Shown here one piece after another: positions 15,623-24,842 of a DNA stretch of 64,000 nucleotides (its first letter is position 1; each line of letters opens with the position of its first letter). Source of the stretch: Caldifarciminota bacterium (lineage in GTDB: Bacteria > Hydrothermota > Tepidihabitantia > B3-TA06). The notes under the pieces were generated by a model. That model worked only from the letters and a program-made list of their open reading frames with translations, was not told the origin of the DNA and made no database searches. Position numbers and translations under genes: made by a program. The stretch is from NCBI GenBank assembly GCA_016934635.1, contig JAFGSK010000003.1:124001-188000 (forward strand). Direction: 5' to 3'.

Positions 15623-17518
15623 ATGGTTAAGATAACGCTTGACGGAGTCTTACAAGACGTTGAAGAAGGCCTACGTCTTCGCGATCTGGCACCAGACGAA
15701 GCATTGGCCGCGCAGATTAATGGTACGGCTGTAGGGCTTTCTGCTCCGGTAGAAGATTATGCGGAGATTCGCTGGTTAACCTTTGCAGACGAGAAGGGAC
15801 GCGAGATTTTCTGGCATTCAAGTTCCCATTTGATGGCACATGCGGTCAAAAAACTCTTCCCCAGAGCCAGGCTTGCCATCGGTCCTGCGATCGATGAAGG
15901 GTTTTACTATGATTTCGAGGTCGATGCCCCGTTTTCGGATAAGGATTTGGAAAAGATTGAATCCGAGATGCACAAGCTGACCTCTCAGGCCTTGCCTATC
16001 AGGCGTCGCATATTTCCTAAAGCCAAGCTCGAGCACTATTATCGGTTCTCAGGCGAAGACCTAAAGCTTGAACTGCTTGCCGAGATTACGGATGAAGATG
16101 TCAGCGTATACGAACAGGACGAGTTTCTTGATCTTTGTCGGGGTCCTCACCTGGATGATACCTCAAAGATCGGTGCATTTAAACTCCTTTCGGTAGCCGG
16201 TGCGTATTGGCGTGGAGACGAGAACCGCCAGATGCTTCAGCGTATCTACGGTATCAGCTTTCCTTCCCGTCAGGAGTTGGAAGACTACCTAAGGCGTTTG
16301 GAAGAAGCGAAGGCTTCGGATCACCGTATTCTTAACCGTAAGCTCGAACTCTTTGATATATACGAGGATGTAGGACCCGGATTGGTTCTTTGGAAGCCTA
16401 AAGGCACAATCCTGCGGAAGGTTATCACGGATTTCTGGACCACCGAGCATCTGAAACGTGGATACCAACTGGTAACGTCTCCGCATATCGCTCGGGCCGA
16501 ATTATGGAAGATCTCCGGTCACTACGATTATTACAAGGAAAACATGTTCTTTACATCCATTGAGGATCATGAATATGCAATAAAGCCCATGAACTGTCCC
16601 GGTCACATGATGCTTTATCAATCAACCAAGCACAGTTATCGGGAACTGCCGATACGATATGCGGAGTTGGGTACGGTTTATCGCAACGAGCGGTCAGGCG
16701 TAGTCCAGGGTCTGCTTCGGGTCCGCGGCTTTACAATCGACGATGCACATATCTTTTGTACTCCTGAGCAGGCTCCTTCCGAGGTCTCAGACGTTCTGGA
16801 TCTATGCCTTTTTACGATTGATGCATTCGGTTACAAGGAAATAAAGGTTGAGCTTTCATTATGGGATCCCCAGAAGCCAGAAAAGTATGCAGGTACACCT
16901 GAGAAATGGGGGCATGCCCAACAGGTTCTGGAACAGGTTCTTGCGGATAAGGGAGTGCCTTTTAAACGAATGGATGGGGAGGCGGCTTTCTACGGTCCCA
17001 AGATCGACATAAAGCTTCTGGATGCATTGGGACGCCCCTGGCAGGCTTCAACCATCCAGTTCGATTTCAACTTACCGGAAAGATTCGGCTTGATTTACGT
17101 TGCAGAAGATGGTGCGGAACACGAAGTCAGGGTGATACACCGTGCAGTCCTGGGATCGATGGAACGTTTCATCGGTGGACTAATAGAGTTTTACATGGGT
17201 AACTTTCCTTTATGGCTTGCTCCTTATCAGGTGGCGGTACTTACCGTTACCGATGCATCCAAGGAATATGGAGCAGAGGTAGCTACCGAACTGATTGACA
17301 CCGGGATCAGAACCGTGACTGATTTTTCTTCCGAAAAGATCGGAGCCAAGATACGCAAGTTTGAAAACGAAAAGGTGCCCTACATGCTTGTATTGGGGGA
17401 ACGCGAAGTAAAGGAAGGAACCGTGACCCTAAGGCGTCATCGGGTTGGAGATATGGGTTCTTTCTCGCTTCCCGATGTGATCCGACGATTAAAGAAAGAA
17501 ATAAAACAAAGGAGGTGA
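15623..17518 (+). CDS. thrS: Threonyl-tRNA synthetase
   Basis: 631 residues. TGS domain at 1-60, editing domain with zinc-type motif HSSSH and later CRGPHL, class II catalytic core with MNCPGHM and RVRGFTIDDAHIF, and anticodon-binding domain beginning near PYQVAVLTVTD. It charges tRNA(Thr) and hydrolyses Ser-tRNA(Thr). The ATG at 15623 is preferred over an in-frame start 13 codons earlier because the TGS domain starts here and the promoter -35/-10 boxes cover the earlier codons. First gene of thrS-infC-rpmI-rplT-pheS; its stop lies inside the infC Shine-Dalgarno. Confidence 0.95.
   Translation: MVKITLDGVLQDVEEGLRLRDLAPDEALAAQINGTAVGLSAPVEDYAEIRWLTFADEKGREIFWHSSSHLMAHAVKKLFPRARLAIGPAIDEGFYYDFEVDAPFSDKDLEKIESEMHKLTSQALPIRRRIFPKAKLEHYYRFSGEDLKLELLAEITDEDVSVYEQDEFLDLCRGPHLDDTSKIGAFKLLSVAGAYWRGDENRQMLQRIYGISFPSRQELEDYLRRLEEAKASDHRILNRKLELFDIYEDVGPGLVLWKPKGTILRKVITDFWTTEHLKRGYQLVTSPHIARAELWKISGHYDYYKENMFFTSIEDHEYAIKPMNCPGHMMLYQSTKHSYRELPIRYAELGTVYRNERSGVVQGLLRVRGFTIDDAHIFCTPEQAPSEVSDVLDLCLFTIDAFGYKEIKVELSLWDPQKPEKYAGTPEKWGHAQQVLEQVLADKGVPFKRMDGEAAFYGPKIDIKLLDALGRPWQASTIQFDFNLPERFGLIYVAEDGAEHEVRVIHRAVLGSMERFIGGLIEFYMGNFPLWLAPYQVAVLTVTDASKEYGAEVATELIDTGIRTVTDFSSEKIGAKIRKFENEKVPYMLVLGEREVKEGTVTLRRHRVGDMGSFSLPDVIRRLKKEIKQRR
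17508..17518 (+). promoter_or_regulatory. Extended Shine-Dalgarno of infC
   Basis: AAAGGAGGTGA is a near-perfect complement of the usual 16S rRNA tail, far stronger than other sites in the window. It overlaps the thrS stop and sits six bases (from GGAGG) before the ATT start, presumably to compensate for the poor initiator. Confidence 0.85.
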
Positions 17519-17521
17519 TAG

Positions 17522-18175
17522 ATTAGAAGACGCTTTGCCGGGCCTCCACCCACCCCTAAACGCCGTCACCGCATAAATCATGAAATCAGATCGGATTATG
17601 TACGAGTGATCGGTTTTGATAAAAAGATGATAGGTATCCTTCCTCTCAGGGAAGCGATGAGAATGGCATCTGCACAAGGATACGATTTGGTTGAGGTTTC
17701 ACCGAATGCTGAACCGCCTGTTTGCCGAATCCTGGACTACGGCCGCTTTCTTTACGAAGAAAAAACAAAACAACAGGCTACTAAGAAAAAACAGCATGCG
17801 GTCAGTGTTCGACAGATGAGACTTACTCTCAAGATATCCGAGCATGATTTTGACACTAAGGTTCGTAAGATACGCGAGTTCCTGGAGGCCAAGGATAGAG
17901 TAAAAGTTACCGTCATCCTTCGTGGCCGAGAGGTAGTCCACAAGGAACAGGGTATAGAGATGATAGATCGTATTCAAGAGAGACTTCTAGATGTAGCGAT
18001 ACTTGAGAGTGAACCGCGGCTGGAAGGAACGACTCGTCTTTCTTGGCAGGTTATGTTTTTGCCTCTTAAAGGCGCGAACAAGAAACCGAAAACGGTGATG
18101 GAAAAACAAGAAAGCTTGAAGAAGGAAAAGAGACCTTCTGTAGCTGCGGCAGGTGAGGAGCAGAAGACCAGTTAA
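17522..18175 (+). CDS. infC: Translation initiation factor IF-3, with ATT start codon
   Basis: 217 residues. The N-domain (HRINHEIRSDYVRVIG..GILPLREAMRMA), linker with PPVCRILDYGRF and C-domain (KIREFLEAKDRVKVTVILRGRE) are complete. IF-3 checks the start codon and keeps 30S subunits free. The frame has TGA and TAG immediately before the ATT at 17522 and no ATG/GTG/TTG until codon 29, yet codons 2-28 encode the conserved N-domain, so initiation at ATT is forced. In E. coli the AUU start of infC lets IF-3 repress its own translation; the same autoregulation is likely. A charged tail of about 35 residues follows the fold. Confidence 0.95.
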   Translation: MRRRFAGPPPTPKRRHRINHEIRSDYVRVIGFDKKMIGILPLREAMRMASAQGYDLVEVSPNAEPPVCRILDYGRFLYEEKTKQQATKKKQHAVSVRQMRLTLKISEHDFDTKVRKIREFLEAKDRVKVTVILRGREVVHKEQGIEMIDRIQERLLDVAILESEPRLEGTTRLSWQVMFLPLKGANKKPKTVMEKQESLKKEKRPSVAAAGEEQKTS

Positions 18176-18210
18176 GGAATTATTACGATTTTTTTCAAGG
18201 AGTAGATGAG

Positions 18211-18423
18211 ATGCCGAAGATGAAAACAAAGAGATCGCTTGCCAAGCGGGTGAAAGTAACTGGTAAAGGAAAGTTGAAACGCCATAGATCCGGTCACAGT
18301 CATTTGCTTGAATGCAAGAGCGAACGTCGAAAACGCGGATTACGTCAGTCAACGACGATTGACGGACAGAATGAGAAACGTATGAAGAAAATGCTGCCAA
18401 AGGTAGGGCAGCGTAAAAAGTAG
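18211..18423 (+). CDS. rpmI: 50S ribosomal protein bL35
   Basis: 70 residues, very basic, with the family opening MPKMKTKRSLAKRVKVTGKG and the following HRSGHSHLL. It is part of the large ribosomal subunit. SD AAGGAG lies upstream; it sits between infC and rplT as in most bacteria. Confidence 0.95.
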   Translation: MPKMKTKRSLAKRVKVTGKGKLKRHRSGHSHLLECKSERRKRGLRQSTTIDGQNEKRMKKMLPKVGQRKK

Positions 18424-18434
18424 TAGGTGAGGAG

Positions 18435-18812
18435 ATGCCTCGATCTAGAAGTGGAGCGTCAACTCATGCCCGTAAGACCAAGTGGCGTCGTTACGCCCGT
18501 GGTTACTGGGGCGGTCGTCACCGTCTGACTCGGACCATCCGCTATGCAGTGCAAAAGGGGTGGGAGTCCAGTTACCGTGACCGACGACGCAAAAAACGTG
18601 AGATGAGAGCCCTTTGGAATATTCGCATCAACGCAGCATTACGTCCACAAGGCCTTAACTACAGCCGATTCATCTATGGTTTGAAGCAGCAAAGGATTGA
18701 TGTTTCCCGTAAAGTCCTTGCACAGCTTGCAGTGGAGAACCCGGAAGATTTTGCCGCCCTTGCAAATAAGGTTAAGGAAGGATTGGATGCAGGCGGGACA
18801 ACATCCTCCTAA
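18435..18812 (+). CDS. rplT: 50S ribosomal protein bL20
   Basis: 125 residues with bL20 features: basic helical N-terminus (HARKTKWRRYARGYWGGR), YRDRRRKKREMRALWN, RINAALRPQGLNYSRFI and a globular C-terminus. It is needed for early 50S assembly and in several bacteria represses its own operon. Its last 26 bases overlap the start of pheS. Confidence 0.95.
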   Translation: MPRSRSGASTHARKTKWRRYARGYWGGRHRLTRTIRYAVQKGWESSYRDRRRKKREMRALWNIRINAALRPQGLNYSRFIYGLKQQRIDVSRKVLAQLAVENPEDFAALANKVKEGLDAGGTTSS

Positions 18813-19839
18813 GAAATCCGATCTTCTAAAAGCCCTAGACCTTCTTAAAGAGGAGGTTATTCCTGCAATTGCAGATGTTAGGAGTCAAAACGAGTTAGAA
18901 GCCTTAAGGGTTCGTTATCTGGGACGAAAGGGGAAGCTTACCGCTGTCCTGCGTTCAATTAAGGACTTGTCTGAAGACGAACGCAGGCGAATCGGTCAGC
19001 GGGCGAATGTCCTGAAACAGGAATTGACAAATGCATTTGCAGAACGTATAGAAGGATTTCAAGAAAAACCTAAGACAAGTTATATCGACGTAACGTTGCC
19101 CGGACGAAGGCGGCATCTGGGACGCAAGCACCCGTTGACCATCGTGACCAACCGGATTGTAGAAATATTTGTGGGTATGGGTTTTGAAGAGTATCTTGGC
19201 CCGGAGATAGAAACCGACTGGTACAATTTCGAGGCCCTTAATATTCCGGAAGGCCATCCGGCCAGGGGTGAGATGTTCGGTAACTTCTATCTGCCCGGAG
19301 GCCTGCTCCTTCGTTCCCACACCTCCCCGATGCAGATCAGGGTCATGGAGAATACCGAGCCTCCGGTCAGGATCATAGTGCCTGGACGAACCTATCGGCG
19401 CGATGCGTTCGATGCATCTCATTCCCCGGTATTCTATCAACTGGAAGGCCTGTATGTAGATGAAGGGGTGAGTTTTGCCGACCTCAAAGGTACCCTTCAA
19501 AGATTCAGTAAAGAACTATTCGGAGAGGGGGTCACGACAAAACTCAGGCCTTCCTACTTTCCATTTACCGAGCCCTCTGCGGAGCTTATCGTGTCCTGTG
19601 TACGGTGTAACGGTGAGGGATGCAAAGTTTGCGCCCACACCGGATGGCTCGAACTGGGAGGCTGCGGTATAGTTCATCCTCAAGTCCTCAGGAACGTAGG
19701 CTACGATTACGAAAGATATACGGGTTATGCATTCGGGCTTGGAATCGAAAGATTGGCGATGATACGGTACGGTATAGACGATATCCGCAGGTTCTATGCA
19801 AACGATCTTCGATTCCTCGATCAATTCAGCGAGATATGA
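18787..19839 (+). CDS. pheS: Phenylalanyl-tRNA synthetase alpha subunit
   Basis: 350 residues. An N-terminal coiled coil (about 15-85) precedes a class II core with HPLTIVTNRIVEIFVGMGFE, RSHTSPMQIRVM, GRTYRRDAFDASHSPVFYQ and the closing GLGIERLAMIRYGIDDIR. The ATG at 18787, inside rplT and behind AAGGAAGGA, is chosen because earlier in-frame sequence is rplT read out of frame. The catalytic enzyme needs a beta subunit (pheT), which normally follows directly; here the next gene is an unrelated lipoprotein, so pheT must lie elsewhere. Confidence 0.94.
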   Translation: MQAGQHPPKKSDLLKALDLLKEEVIPAIADVRSQNELEALRVRYLGRKGKLTAVLRSIKDLSEDERRRIGQRANVLKQELTNAFAERIEGFQEKPKTSYIDVTLPGRRRHLGRKHPLTIVTNRIVEIFVGMGFEEYLGPEIETDWYNFEALNIPEGHPARGEMFGNFYLPGGLLLRSHTSPMQIRVMENTEPPVRIIVPGRTYRRDAFDASHSPVFYQLEGLYVDEGVSFADLKGTLQRFSKELFGEGVTTKLRPSYFPFTEPSAELIVSCVRCNGEGCKVCAHTGWLELGGCGIVHPQVLRNVGYDYERYTGYAFGLGIERLAMIRYGIDDIRRFYANDLRFLDQFSEI

Positions 19840-19945
19840 TGGTCTTGATGGATTTGGGTAGATGACTGAGCGATTCAGAGACTTTTTTAATCCGATCTTT
19901 TCGTCTGTTGAGGAGATCAAAGACTAAATTTAAAGGAGAGGAAGG

Positions 19946-21304
19946 ATGAGTGAAAAAAAGAACCCGGCAATCGATAAAGAATGGGTCTACTATCTATTGA
20001 GGGGGTTGCTCTTATCGATTATTTGCCTGGCAATGACAGGATGTGCGTACTTCAATACGGTTTACAATGCGAAACGATACTACAAACAGGGATTGAACAA
20101 GGAGGAGGCGAGTAAAGGGGCCGGAAGACCGGATTTTAATCTTTCGCTTGAGAAAGCGGTGATAGTAGCTCGAGATTATCCTGACTCCAGATGGATTGAC
20201 GACGCCTTTTATCTAATAGCCATGAGTTACTACAGGTTGGGGAATTACGAGAAGGCCAATATCCAATTTTCCGGATTCCTCGAACACTTCCCTGAAAGCC
20301 CGTACGTTGACGAGATTCAATACCGATACGCCCTTACTCTCATAGAACTCGAACAGTACTCGGAGGGCAGGCTTGTCCTGAAAAAGATTTTTGATGATAG
20401 ACCTTACGGCAAGAAGGCTTATTTTGCGTGGGCCGAGGCGTTTAAGCGTGAAGAGGACTGGGATGGTGCGCGAGATGCCTTTCGCGCCTACCTTAGAGAA
20501 TTCCCCAGTGGGGAGTTAGCTCATGCCGCAAGGCTGCATCTGGCTGAGATTGAGCTTGCAGGAGGTGACACCTCTTCCGCCATAGCTACTTACGAGAAGT
20601 ACCTGAGTCGTGCTGTTACATCCAAGGAAAACTACGAACGGAAACTCACCCTGGCCGAGCTTTACTACCTGAAAGCCGATTACTCGGCTGCACGGAAGAC
20701 ACTCAAAAAAACCAAGGGTAGATACAGTGATATAGATCAGAAGAGTGATTTACTGGCCGCGAAGATTTCACTTGCAGTAGGTGATACAAACAAGGCCGAG
20801 AAGCTGCTTCGTGATATGCCTGTAGGGGACTCCAGGGGTGAGGCTTTCTACATCCTTGCTAGCGCTTACGAGGTGCAAGGGGGCTACGATCTTGCCCTGG
20901 TTTATTTCGACAGTGTTACGCAAACCCGATCCGATTATTCCGCGCTAGCCAAACGTAAGAAGAGTCTTTTAGAGGCCAGGGTTTCCGAGCCGGATTCAAC
21001 GGATACTACCCAGATTGATCCAGCAAAAGAACAGTTCCTTCTGGCTCAGACTTATCTTTTGAGCCTGGGTGACGTTTCCAGATCTCTCGAAGAGTACAGA
21101 AAGGTTGTTGAAACTTATCCTGAAAGCGAATACGCTCCCAAGGCCCTTTACGGTATCGCGTGGCTCAGGCGTTACCGGCTCGATGATCCGGACTGGCACA
21201 AAGACATTGACATGCTGATCGAGCATTATCCGGACAGCCCTGTCACTAAAGAAGCCTTGGAGGTTTTTTTATCTGATGATACGTCTAAAGGCTCCGGTTC
21301 TTGA
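19946..21304 (+). CDS. TPR lipoprotein, BamD/YbgF-like
   Basis: 452 residues. Signal with lipobox cysteine at MTGC, followed by AYFNTVYNAKRYYKQG. Many tetratricopeptide-like pairs follow (YPDSRWIDDAFYLIAMSYY, FPESPYVDEIQYRYALTL, YPESEYAPKALYGIAW), a superhelical protein-binding scaffold resembling outer-membrane assembly lipoproteins. Probable location is the inner face of the outer membrane. Strong SD AAAGGAGAGG. Its end overlaps pyrK by 29 bases, although a role in pyrimidine synthesis is unlikely. Confidence 0.75.
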   Translation: MSEKKNPAIDKEWVYYLLRGLLLSIICLAMTGCAYFNTVYNAKRYYKQGLNKEEASKGAGRPDFNLSLEKAVIVARDYPDSRWIDDAFYLIAMSYYRLGNYEKANIQFSGFLEHFPESPYVDEIQYRYALTLIELEQYSEGRLVLKKIFDDRPYGKKAYFAWAEAFKREEDWDGARDAFRAYLREFPSGELAHAARLHLAEIELAGGDTSSAIATYEKYLSRAVTSKENYERKLTLAELYYLKADYSAARKTLKKTKGRYSDIDQKSDLLAAKISLAVGDTNKAEKLLRDMPVGDSRGEAFYILASAYEVQGGYDLALVYFDSVTQTRSDYSALAKRKKSLLEARVSEPDSTDTTQIDPAKEQFLLAQTYLLSLGDVSRSLEEYRKVVETYPESEYAPKALYGIAWLRRYRLDDPDWHKDIDMLIEHYPDSPVTKEALEVFLSDDTSKGSGS

Positions 21305-22022
21305 GAACCGTGAATTAGGCCCGGGTCTTTATTCCTTGTGGCTTGCGATTGAGGGTCTTAACGAGGTGCAGCCGGGTCAGTTCTTCGAGTTCCGAATCCG
21401 TGAAAGATTCTTACGCAGGGCTTTATCTATTGCGGATCAAAAGGGCAGGAACTTGAGATTCGTCTTAAAAACGGTAGGTTCAGGTACGCAATGGTTGGCC
21501 CAGGTACGGGTAGGGGAAATGCTTGACTTGATTGGACCCTGCGGTCAGGGCGTAAAAATACCTGATCAAGGACCGGTCATGCTTCTCGGCGGAGGAGTGG
21601 GTAGTGCACCTTTACTTTACCTGGCTCGAAGGCTTTCCGAAAAAGGGATAAAAAATGATGCAGTAATCGCCGCATGCACCAGAAATGAGTTGATTCTGGT
21701 AGAGGAGTTTAAGGAAGTGTGCCGGGAAGTTATCGTCTCGACCGACGACGGTTCAAGCGGTCATAAAGGACTCTTGACCGAAGTGGTGAGGACCCTGCAT
21801 CAAACCACGCAGGCTAAGGTCCTTTACGCGTGCGGGCCTGAACCCATGCTTGCAGCACTTAAGAATATAGGTCTGAAGCAGCCTGTCTATGCCTTTCTCG
21901 AATCCAGGATGGGATGTGGGATGGGTTTATGTGTGGGGTGTGCGGTAAAGGGGCGAGACTCGCGATACCACCGAGTATGTCTCGAAGGCCCGGTATTCGA
22001 CCTTACGGAGATCGAGCTGTGA
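21276..22022 (+). CDS. pyrK: Dihydroorotate dehydrogenase electron-transfer subunit (PyrK)
   Basis: 248 residues. FAD-binding ferredoxin-reductase domain (RRALSIAD, LKTVGSGTQWL), NAD-binding half with LLGGGVGSAPLLYLAR, and a C-terminal 2Fe-2S cluster C-GMGLC-VGC...C. It passes electrons from dihydroorotate via PyrD to NAD. The stop overlaps pyrD by GTGA. The presence of PyrK indicates the NAD-dependent class 1B enzyme. Confidence 0.93.
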   Translation: MIRLKAPVLENRELGPGLYSLWLAIEGLNEVQPGQFFEFRIRERFLRRALSIADQKGRNLRFVLKTVGSGTQWLAQVRVGEMLDLIGPCGQGVKIPDQGPVMLLGGGVGSAPLLYLARRLSEKGIKNDAVIAACTRNELILVEEFKEVCREVIVSTDDGSSGHKGLLTEVVRTLHQTTQAKVLYACGPEPMLAALKNIGLKQPVYAFLESRMGCGMGLCVGCAVKGRDSRYHRVCLEGPVFDLTEIEL

Positions 22023-22915
22023 ACGTAAAATTAGGGAAGACGACATTTCGCAACCCCCTGGTTCTGGCTTCAGGAACCTTTGGTTACGGCTTGACCTTTC
22101 CTGAGGTCATTGAAAAAGTAGGTGCATTGGTAACCAAGGGAATCACTGTAGAGGAGAGGATCGGGAATCCGCCGCCCCGTATTTGGGATAGCGCGGAGAC
22201 GGTGGTCAACTCTGTAGGTCTTGAAAACGTGGGCTTGCAACGGTTTCAGACCGAGATTCTTCCCATGATACCGACCTCTACCCCGGTCTACGTTAACCTC
22301 GCAGGGGTTGATCTTGGTGATTTCAAATCTATACTCCAACCCCTTGGTCAAGACCAGAGGATTGCAGGCTTCGAGCTTAACCTTTCCTGCCCTAACGTCA
22401 AGGAAGGCGGGGCTGCCTTGGGGCAATCATCGAGGAAGGTCAGTGAAGTGACTGCACTTGCCCGCTCGCTTACCGTAAAGCCCATCTGGGTTAAGTTGAC
22501 TTCAAACTTCTGCGACGTGCGTGAAATCTCAAAGGCGGCGGCGGACGCAGGCGCTGACGCGGTTGTGCTTGTTAATACGCTAAACGCCCTGGTAATCGAC
22601 GTAGAGAAAAGAAAGCCTTTCCTGGGCGCAGGTTCGGGCGGACTTTCCGGTCCGGCTGTCAAACCCCATGTACTTTACATCGTTCGCGAGATTTCGCGCA
22701 TTATAGATATTCCAGTGATCGCCTCGGGCGGAGTCGTTTCCGGCCTGGATGTTTTCGAGTATCTTCTTGCCGGTGCACGGCTTGTCCAGTTGGGAAGCAT
22801 CAATCTGGTTGACCCTGGGGCTGCTTTACGTATCCTCGAGGAGTTGAAGGATTTGTTCAGGCGTGAAGGCGTTAACTCTCCGACCGAGATCATCGGTCGA
22901 TTGGAGGATAGATGA
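22019..22915 (+). CDS. pyrD: Dihydroorotate dehydrogenase, catalytic subunit (class 1B)
   Basis: 298 residues. FMN barrel with NPLVLASGTFGYG, VNLAGVDLGDFKS, ELNLSCPNVKEGG (catalytic-loop cysteine) and VIASGGVVSGLDVFEYLLAGA. It converts dihydroorotate to orotate in the fourth step of UMP synthesis. The GTG at 22019, overlapping the pyrK stop as GTGA, is the right start because the family N-terminus (VNVKLGKTTFRNPLVLASG) begins there; a longer reading frame upstream is pyrK out of frame. Confidence 0.94.
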   Translation: MNVKLGKTTFRNPLVLASGTFGYGLTFPEVIEKVGALVTKGITVEERIGNPPPRIWDSAETVVNSVGLENVGLQRFQTEILPMIPTSTPVYVNLAGVDLGDFKSILQPLGQDQRIAGFELNLSCPNVKEGGAALGQSSRKVSEVTALARSLTVKPIWVKLTSNFCDVREISKAAADAGADAVVLVNTLNALVIDVEKRKPFLGAGSGGLSGPAVKPHVLYIVREISRIIDIPVIASGGVVSGLDVFEYLLAGARLVQLGSINLVDPGAALRILEELKDLFRREGVNSPTEIIGRLEDR

Positions 22916-23616
22916 CCGAATTGATTGTGGCGGCGAATCTGCAAACCTTCAAGGAGTTTGCCGCTTTTGTTCGCAAGACCAAAGACCACGTGGACTGCTA
23001 CAAGATAGATTCCGGTTTCTTTACACACCAGGGACCTGATGCAGTAAAGTTCCTCAAGGATCTGGGGAAGAAGGTTTTTCTCGATCTCAAGTTTCACGAT
23101 ATCCCCTCCACAGTGGTTCGCGCCGCTTTGGGCTGCGCGGCTATGGGGGTCGATATGTTCAACGTTCATGCGATGGGCGGGTTCGACATGATGGAAGCGG
23201 TTGTCAAGGAGGTCTGGCGTCTGCATGAGCGCCGTCCCATTATCCTGGGTGTGACTATCCTTACCTCGATCGACGAAGCAGCGTTCCGCGACCTTTTCGG
23301 TTCACCTGAAAACAGCCTTGCCGAGCACGTGTTACTTCTTGCAAGGCTCGCTAAAAGCGCAGGGCTTTCCGGTGTTGTTGCCTCAGCAAATGAGATAGAA
23401 GATATCAAGAAAACGTGCGGTGACGATTTCATCGTGGTTACGCCCGGGATTCGCTTGCCTGAAGAGGACACCGGTGATCAGGCACGGGTCAATACCCCGG
23501 CCGCTGCAGCCAAGGCAGGTGCGGACTTCATCGTTGTCGGACGACCGATCCTCAAGGCTTCCGATCCAATCGCAGTAATCAAACGCTATAAACAGGAGCT
23601 TTCCAGTGGGAAATGA
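22912..23616 (+). CDS. pyrF: Orotidine 5'-phosphate decarboxylase
   Basis: 234 residues, beta/alpha barrel. The active-site signature is FLDLKFHDIPSTV (Asp-Lys-His-Asp arrangement), followed by VTPGIRLPEEDTGDQARV and GADFIVVGRPI, which bind the phosphate. It converts OMP to UMP. It overlaps pyrD by ATGA and pyrE by 11 bases. Confidence 0.95.
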   Translation: MTELIVAANLQTFKEFAAFVRKTKDHVDCYKIDSGFFTHQGPDAVKFLKDLGKKVFLDLKFHDIPSTVVRAALGCAAMGVDMFNVHAMGGFDMMEAVVKEVWRLHERRPIILGVTILTSIDEAAFRDLFGSPENSLAEHVLLLARLAKSAGLSGVVASANEIEDIKKTCGDDFIVVTPGIRLPEEDTGDQARVNTPAAAAKAGADFIVVGRPILKASDPIAVIKRYKQELSSGK

Positions 23617-24184
23617 CCTTTTAGAACTTGCCAAGGGCTGCGGTGCGGTAAAGGAAGGGCACTTTCTTTTAGCATCCGGAATGCACTCTGCGGTCTACGT
23701 CGAGAAGTTTCACCTCCTGGAACGAGCCGAGATACTAACCGCTTTTGTTGAAGCCCTAATACCAAAACTCGCAGGTCCTTTTGACCGGGTCGTAGGACCG
23801 ACCATGGGGGGTATGATCGTTGCATACGAAATCTCAAGGCATTTGGGGATACCGGCAAGCTATGCCGAGAAATCGACCGACGGAAGCTTCGTTATTCGGC
23901 GGGGAAGAGGTGTGCAAAAAGGTGAACGTATCCTCGTGGCCGACGACGTTATGACTACCGGAGGCTCTGTACGCAAGACCCTGGATGCGGTTCGCAAGCG
24001 CGGGGGAGAGGTAGTTCAGGTAGCTGTTTTGGTAGACAGAGCTGAACAGGCACCAGCCGATTTCTCATACGTCTCGGCCCTGCGACACGTGCTTCCTGCA
24101 TATAAGCCGGAAGAGTGCCCTTTGTGCGCGAAAGGCATACCCTTGGTGAAACTCGGCGGACAATCCGCCGCGCCCAAAAGCTGA
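23606..24184 (+). CDS. pyrE: Orotate phosphoribosyltransferase
   Basis: 192 residues. PRPP-binding signature ILVADDVMTTGGS, plus GPTMGGMIVAYEISR and YAEKSTDGSFVIRRG. It joins orotate to PRPP to give OMP, so pyrK-D-F-E covers the last three steps of UMP synthesis. GTG start behind AGGAG. A CPLCAKG motif near the C-terminus resembles the longer thermophile-type branch of the family. The following 313 bases (24185-24497) hold no gene I can see, only a weak 6-bp hairpin at 24370-24386. Confidence 0.93.
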   Translation: MGNDLLELAKGCGAVKEGHFLLASGMHSAVYVEKFHLLERAEILTAFVEALIPKLAGPFDRVVGPTMGGMIVAYEISRHLGIPASYAEKSTDGSFVIRRGRGVQKGERILVADDVMTTGGSVRKTLDAVRKRGGEVVQVAVLVDRAEQAPADFSYVSALRHVLPAYKPEECPLCAKGIPLVKLGGQSAAPKS

Positions 24185-24497
24185 CCGTTTACCACAAGTC
24201 ATTCACCGCTAACAACAGACCGCTTGCCGTCAATTGCTTGGTTCCTTTAAAGTATAAACCAATCGTTGACGACAGGCCCTGATAAAGAAGGGATAACGTT
24301 ATAGGAGCACGGTGTGCCTTATTCCTACAATTACCTGTCCCTCGGGAATATGTTATTCCAGACCTCCTGCTAATCCGGGTGATTAGTCCGGGTCATGAGG
24401 AAAACATTCATACACTATACGTTAACACAAGAGGATTGATGAGCTGGCTGCAGTTAAACTATACTAATGCCAGGGAAAAAGGGTGGTCGTGAGGCCG

Positions 24498-24842
24498 TTA
24501 CTTATCAGTTTCCTTTTCCTTGGTCGCTTTCTCGGCTTCCTTTGTTTCCTTCATCGACTCTTCTTCTTTCTTTAATTCGTCAAGCTTGGCTTCCAGTTCC
24601 TTTATCCTTTCGGTCAGTTCCTTGACTTTGGTATCGGTTTTGATGGAACGGCTTTCCGCCTGGATCAGTGCGTACACGACCCCGCCCAGTTCTGAGAAAG
24701 TCTCCTGGATTTTTTTGTTAACATTTAACATGTCAAGTTTTATTCTTCCCTTTCGGGCCAACTCCTCGGTTTCCTTGACCGCGGTACGCGTGGCGTCGGT
24801 CAGCCAGGTTGTGACCTCTTGCCACAGGTTTCTTTCACTCAT
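24498..24842 (-). CDS. Coiled-coil protein of unknown function
   Basis: 114 residues. After an amphipathic N-terminus, a heptad-rich coiled coil runs from about 70 to 114, dominated by E and K (ELTERIKELEAKLDELKKEE), with a low-complexity charged tail. The middle (FSELGGVVYALIQ) resembles small phasin-like or cell-division coiled-coil proteins, but no function can be assigned. SD AAGGAG; its start overlaps the nadD stop by ATGA. Confidence 0.6.
   Translation of the reverse strand: MSERNLWQEVTTWLTDATRTAVKETEELARKGRIKLDMLNVNKKIQETFSELGGVVYALIQAESRSIKTDTKVKELTERIKELEAKLDELKKEEESMKETKEAEKATKEKETDK

Noticed and set aside
19862..19927. 21-codon frame between pheS and the TPR lipoprotein, considered as a pheT remnant
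   Set aside because: No resemblance to PheT and no convincing ribosome site.
24185..24497. Hidden small gene or RNA in the gap after pyrE
   Set aside because: No open frame with a ribosome site and only a weak 6-bp hairpin were found.
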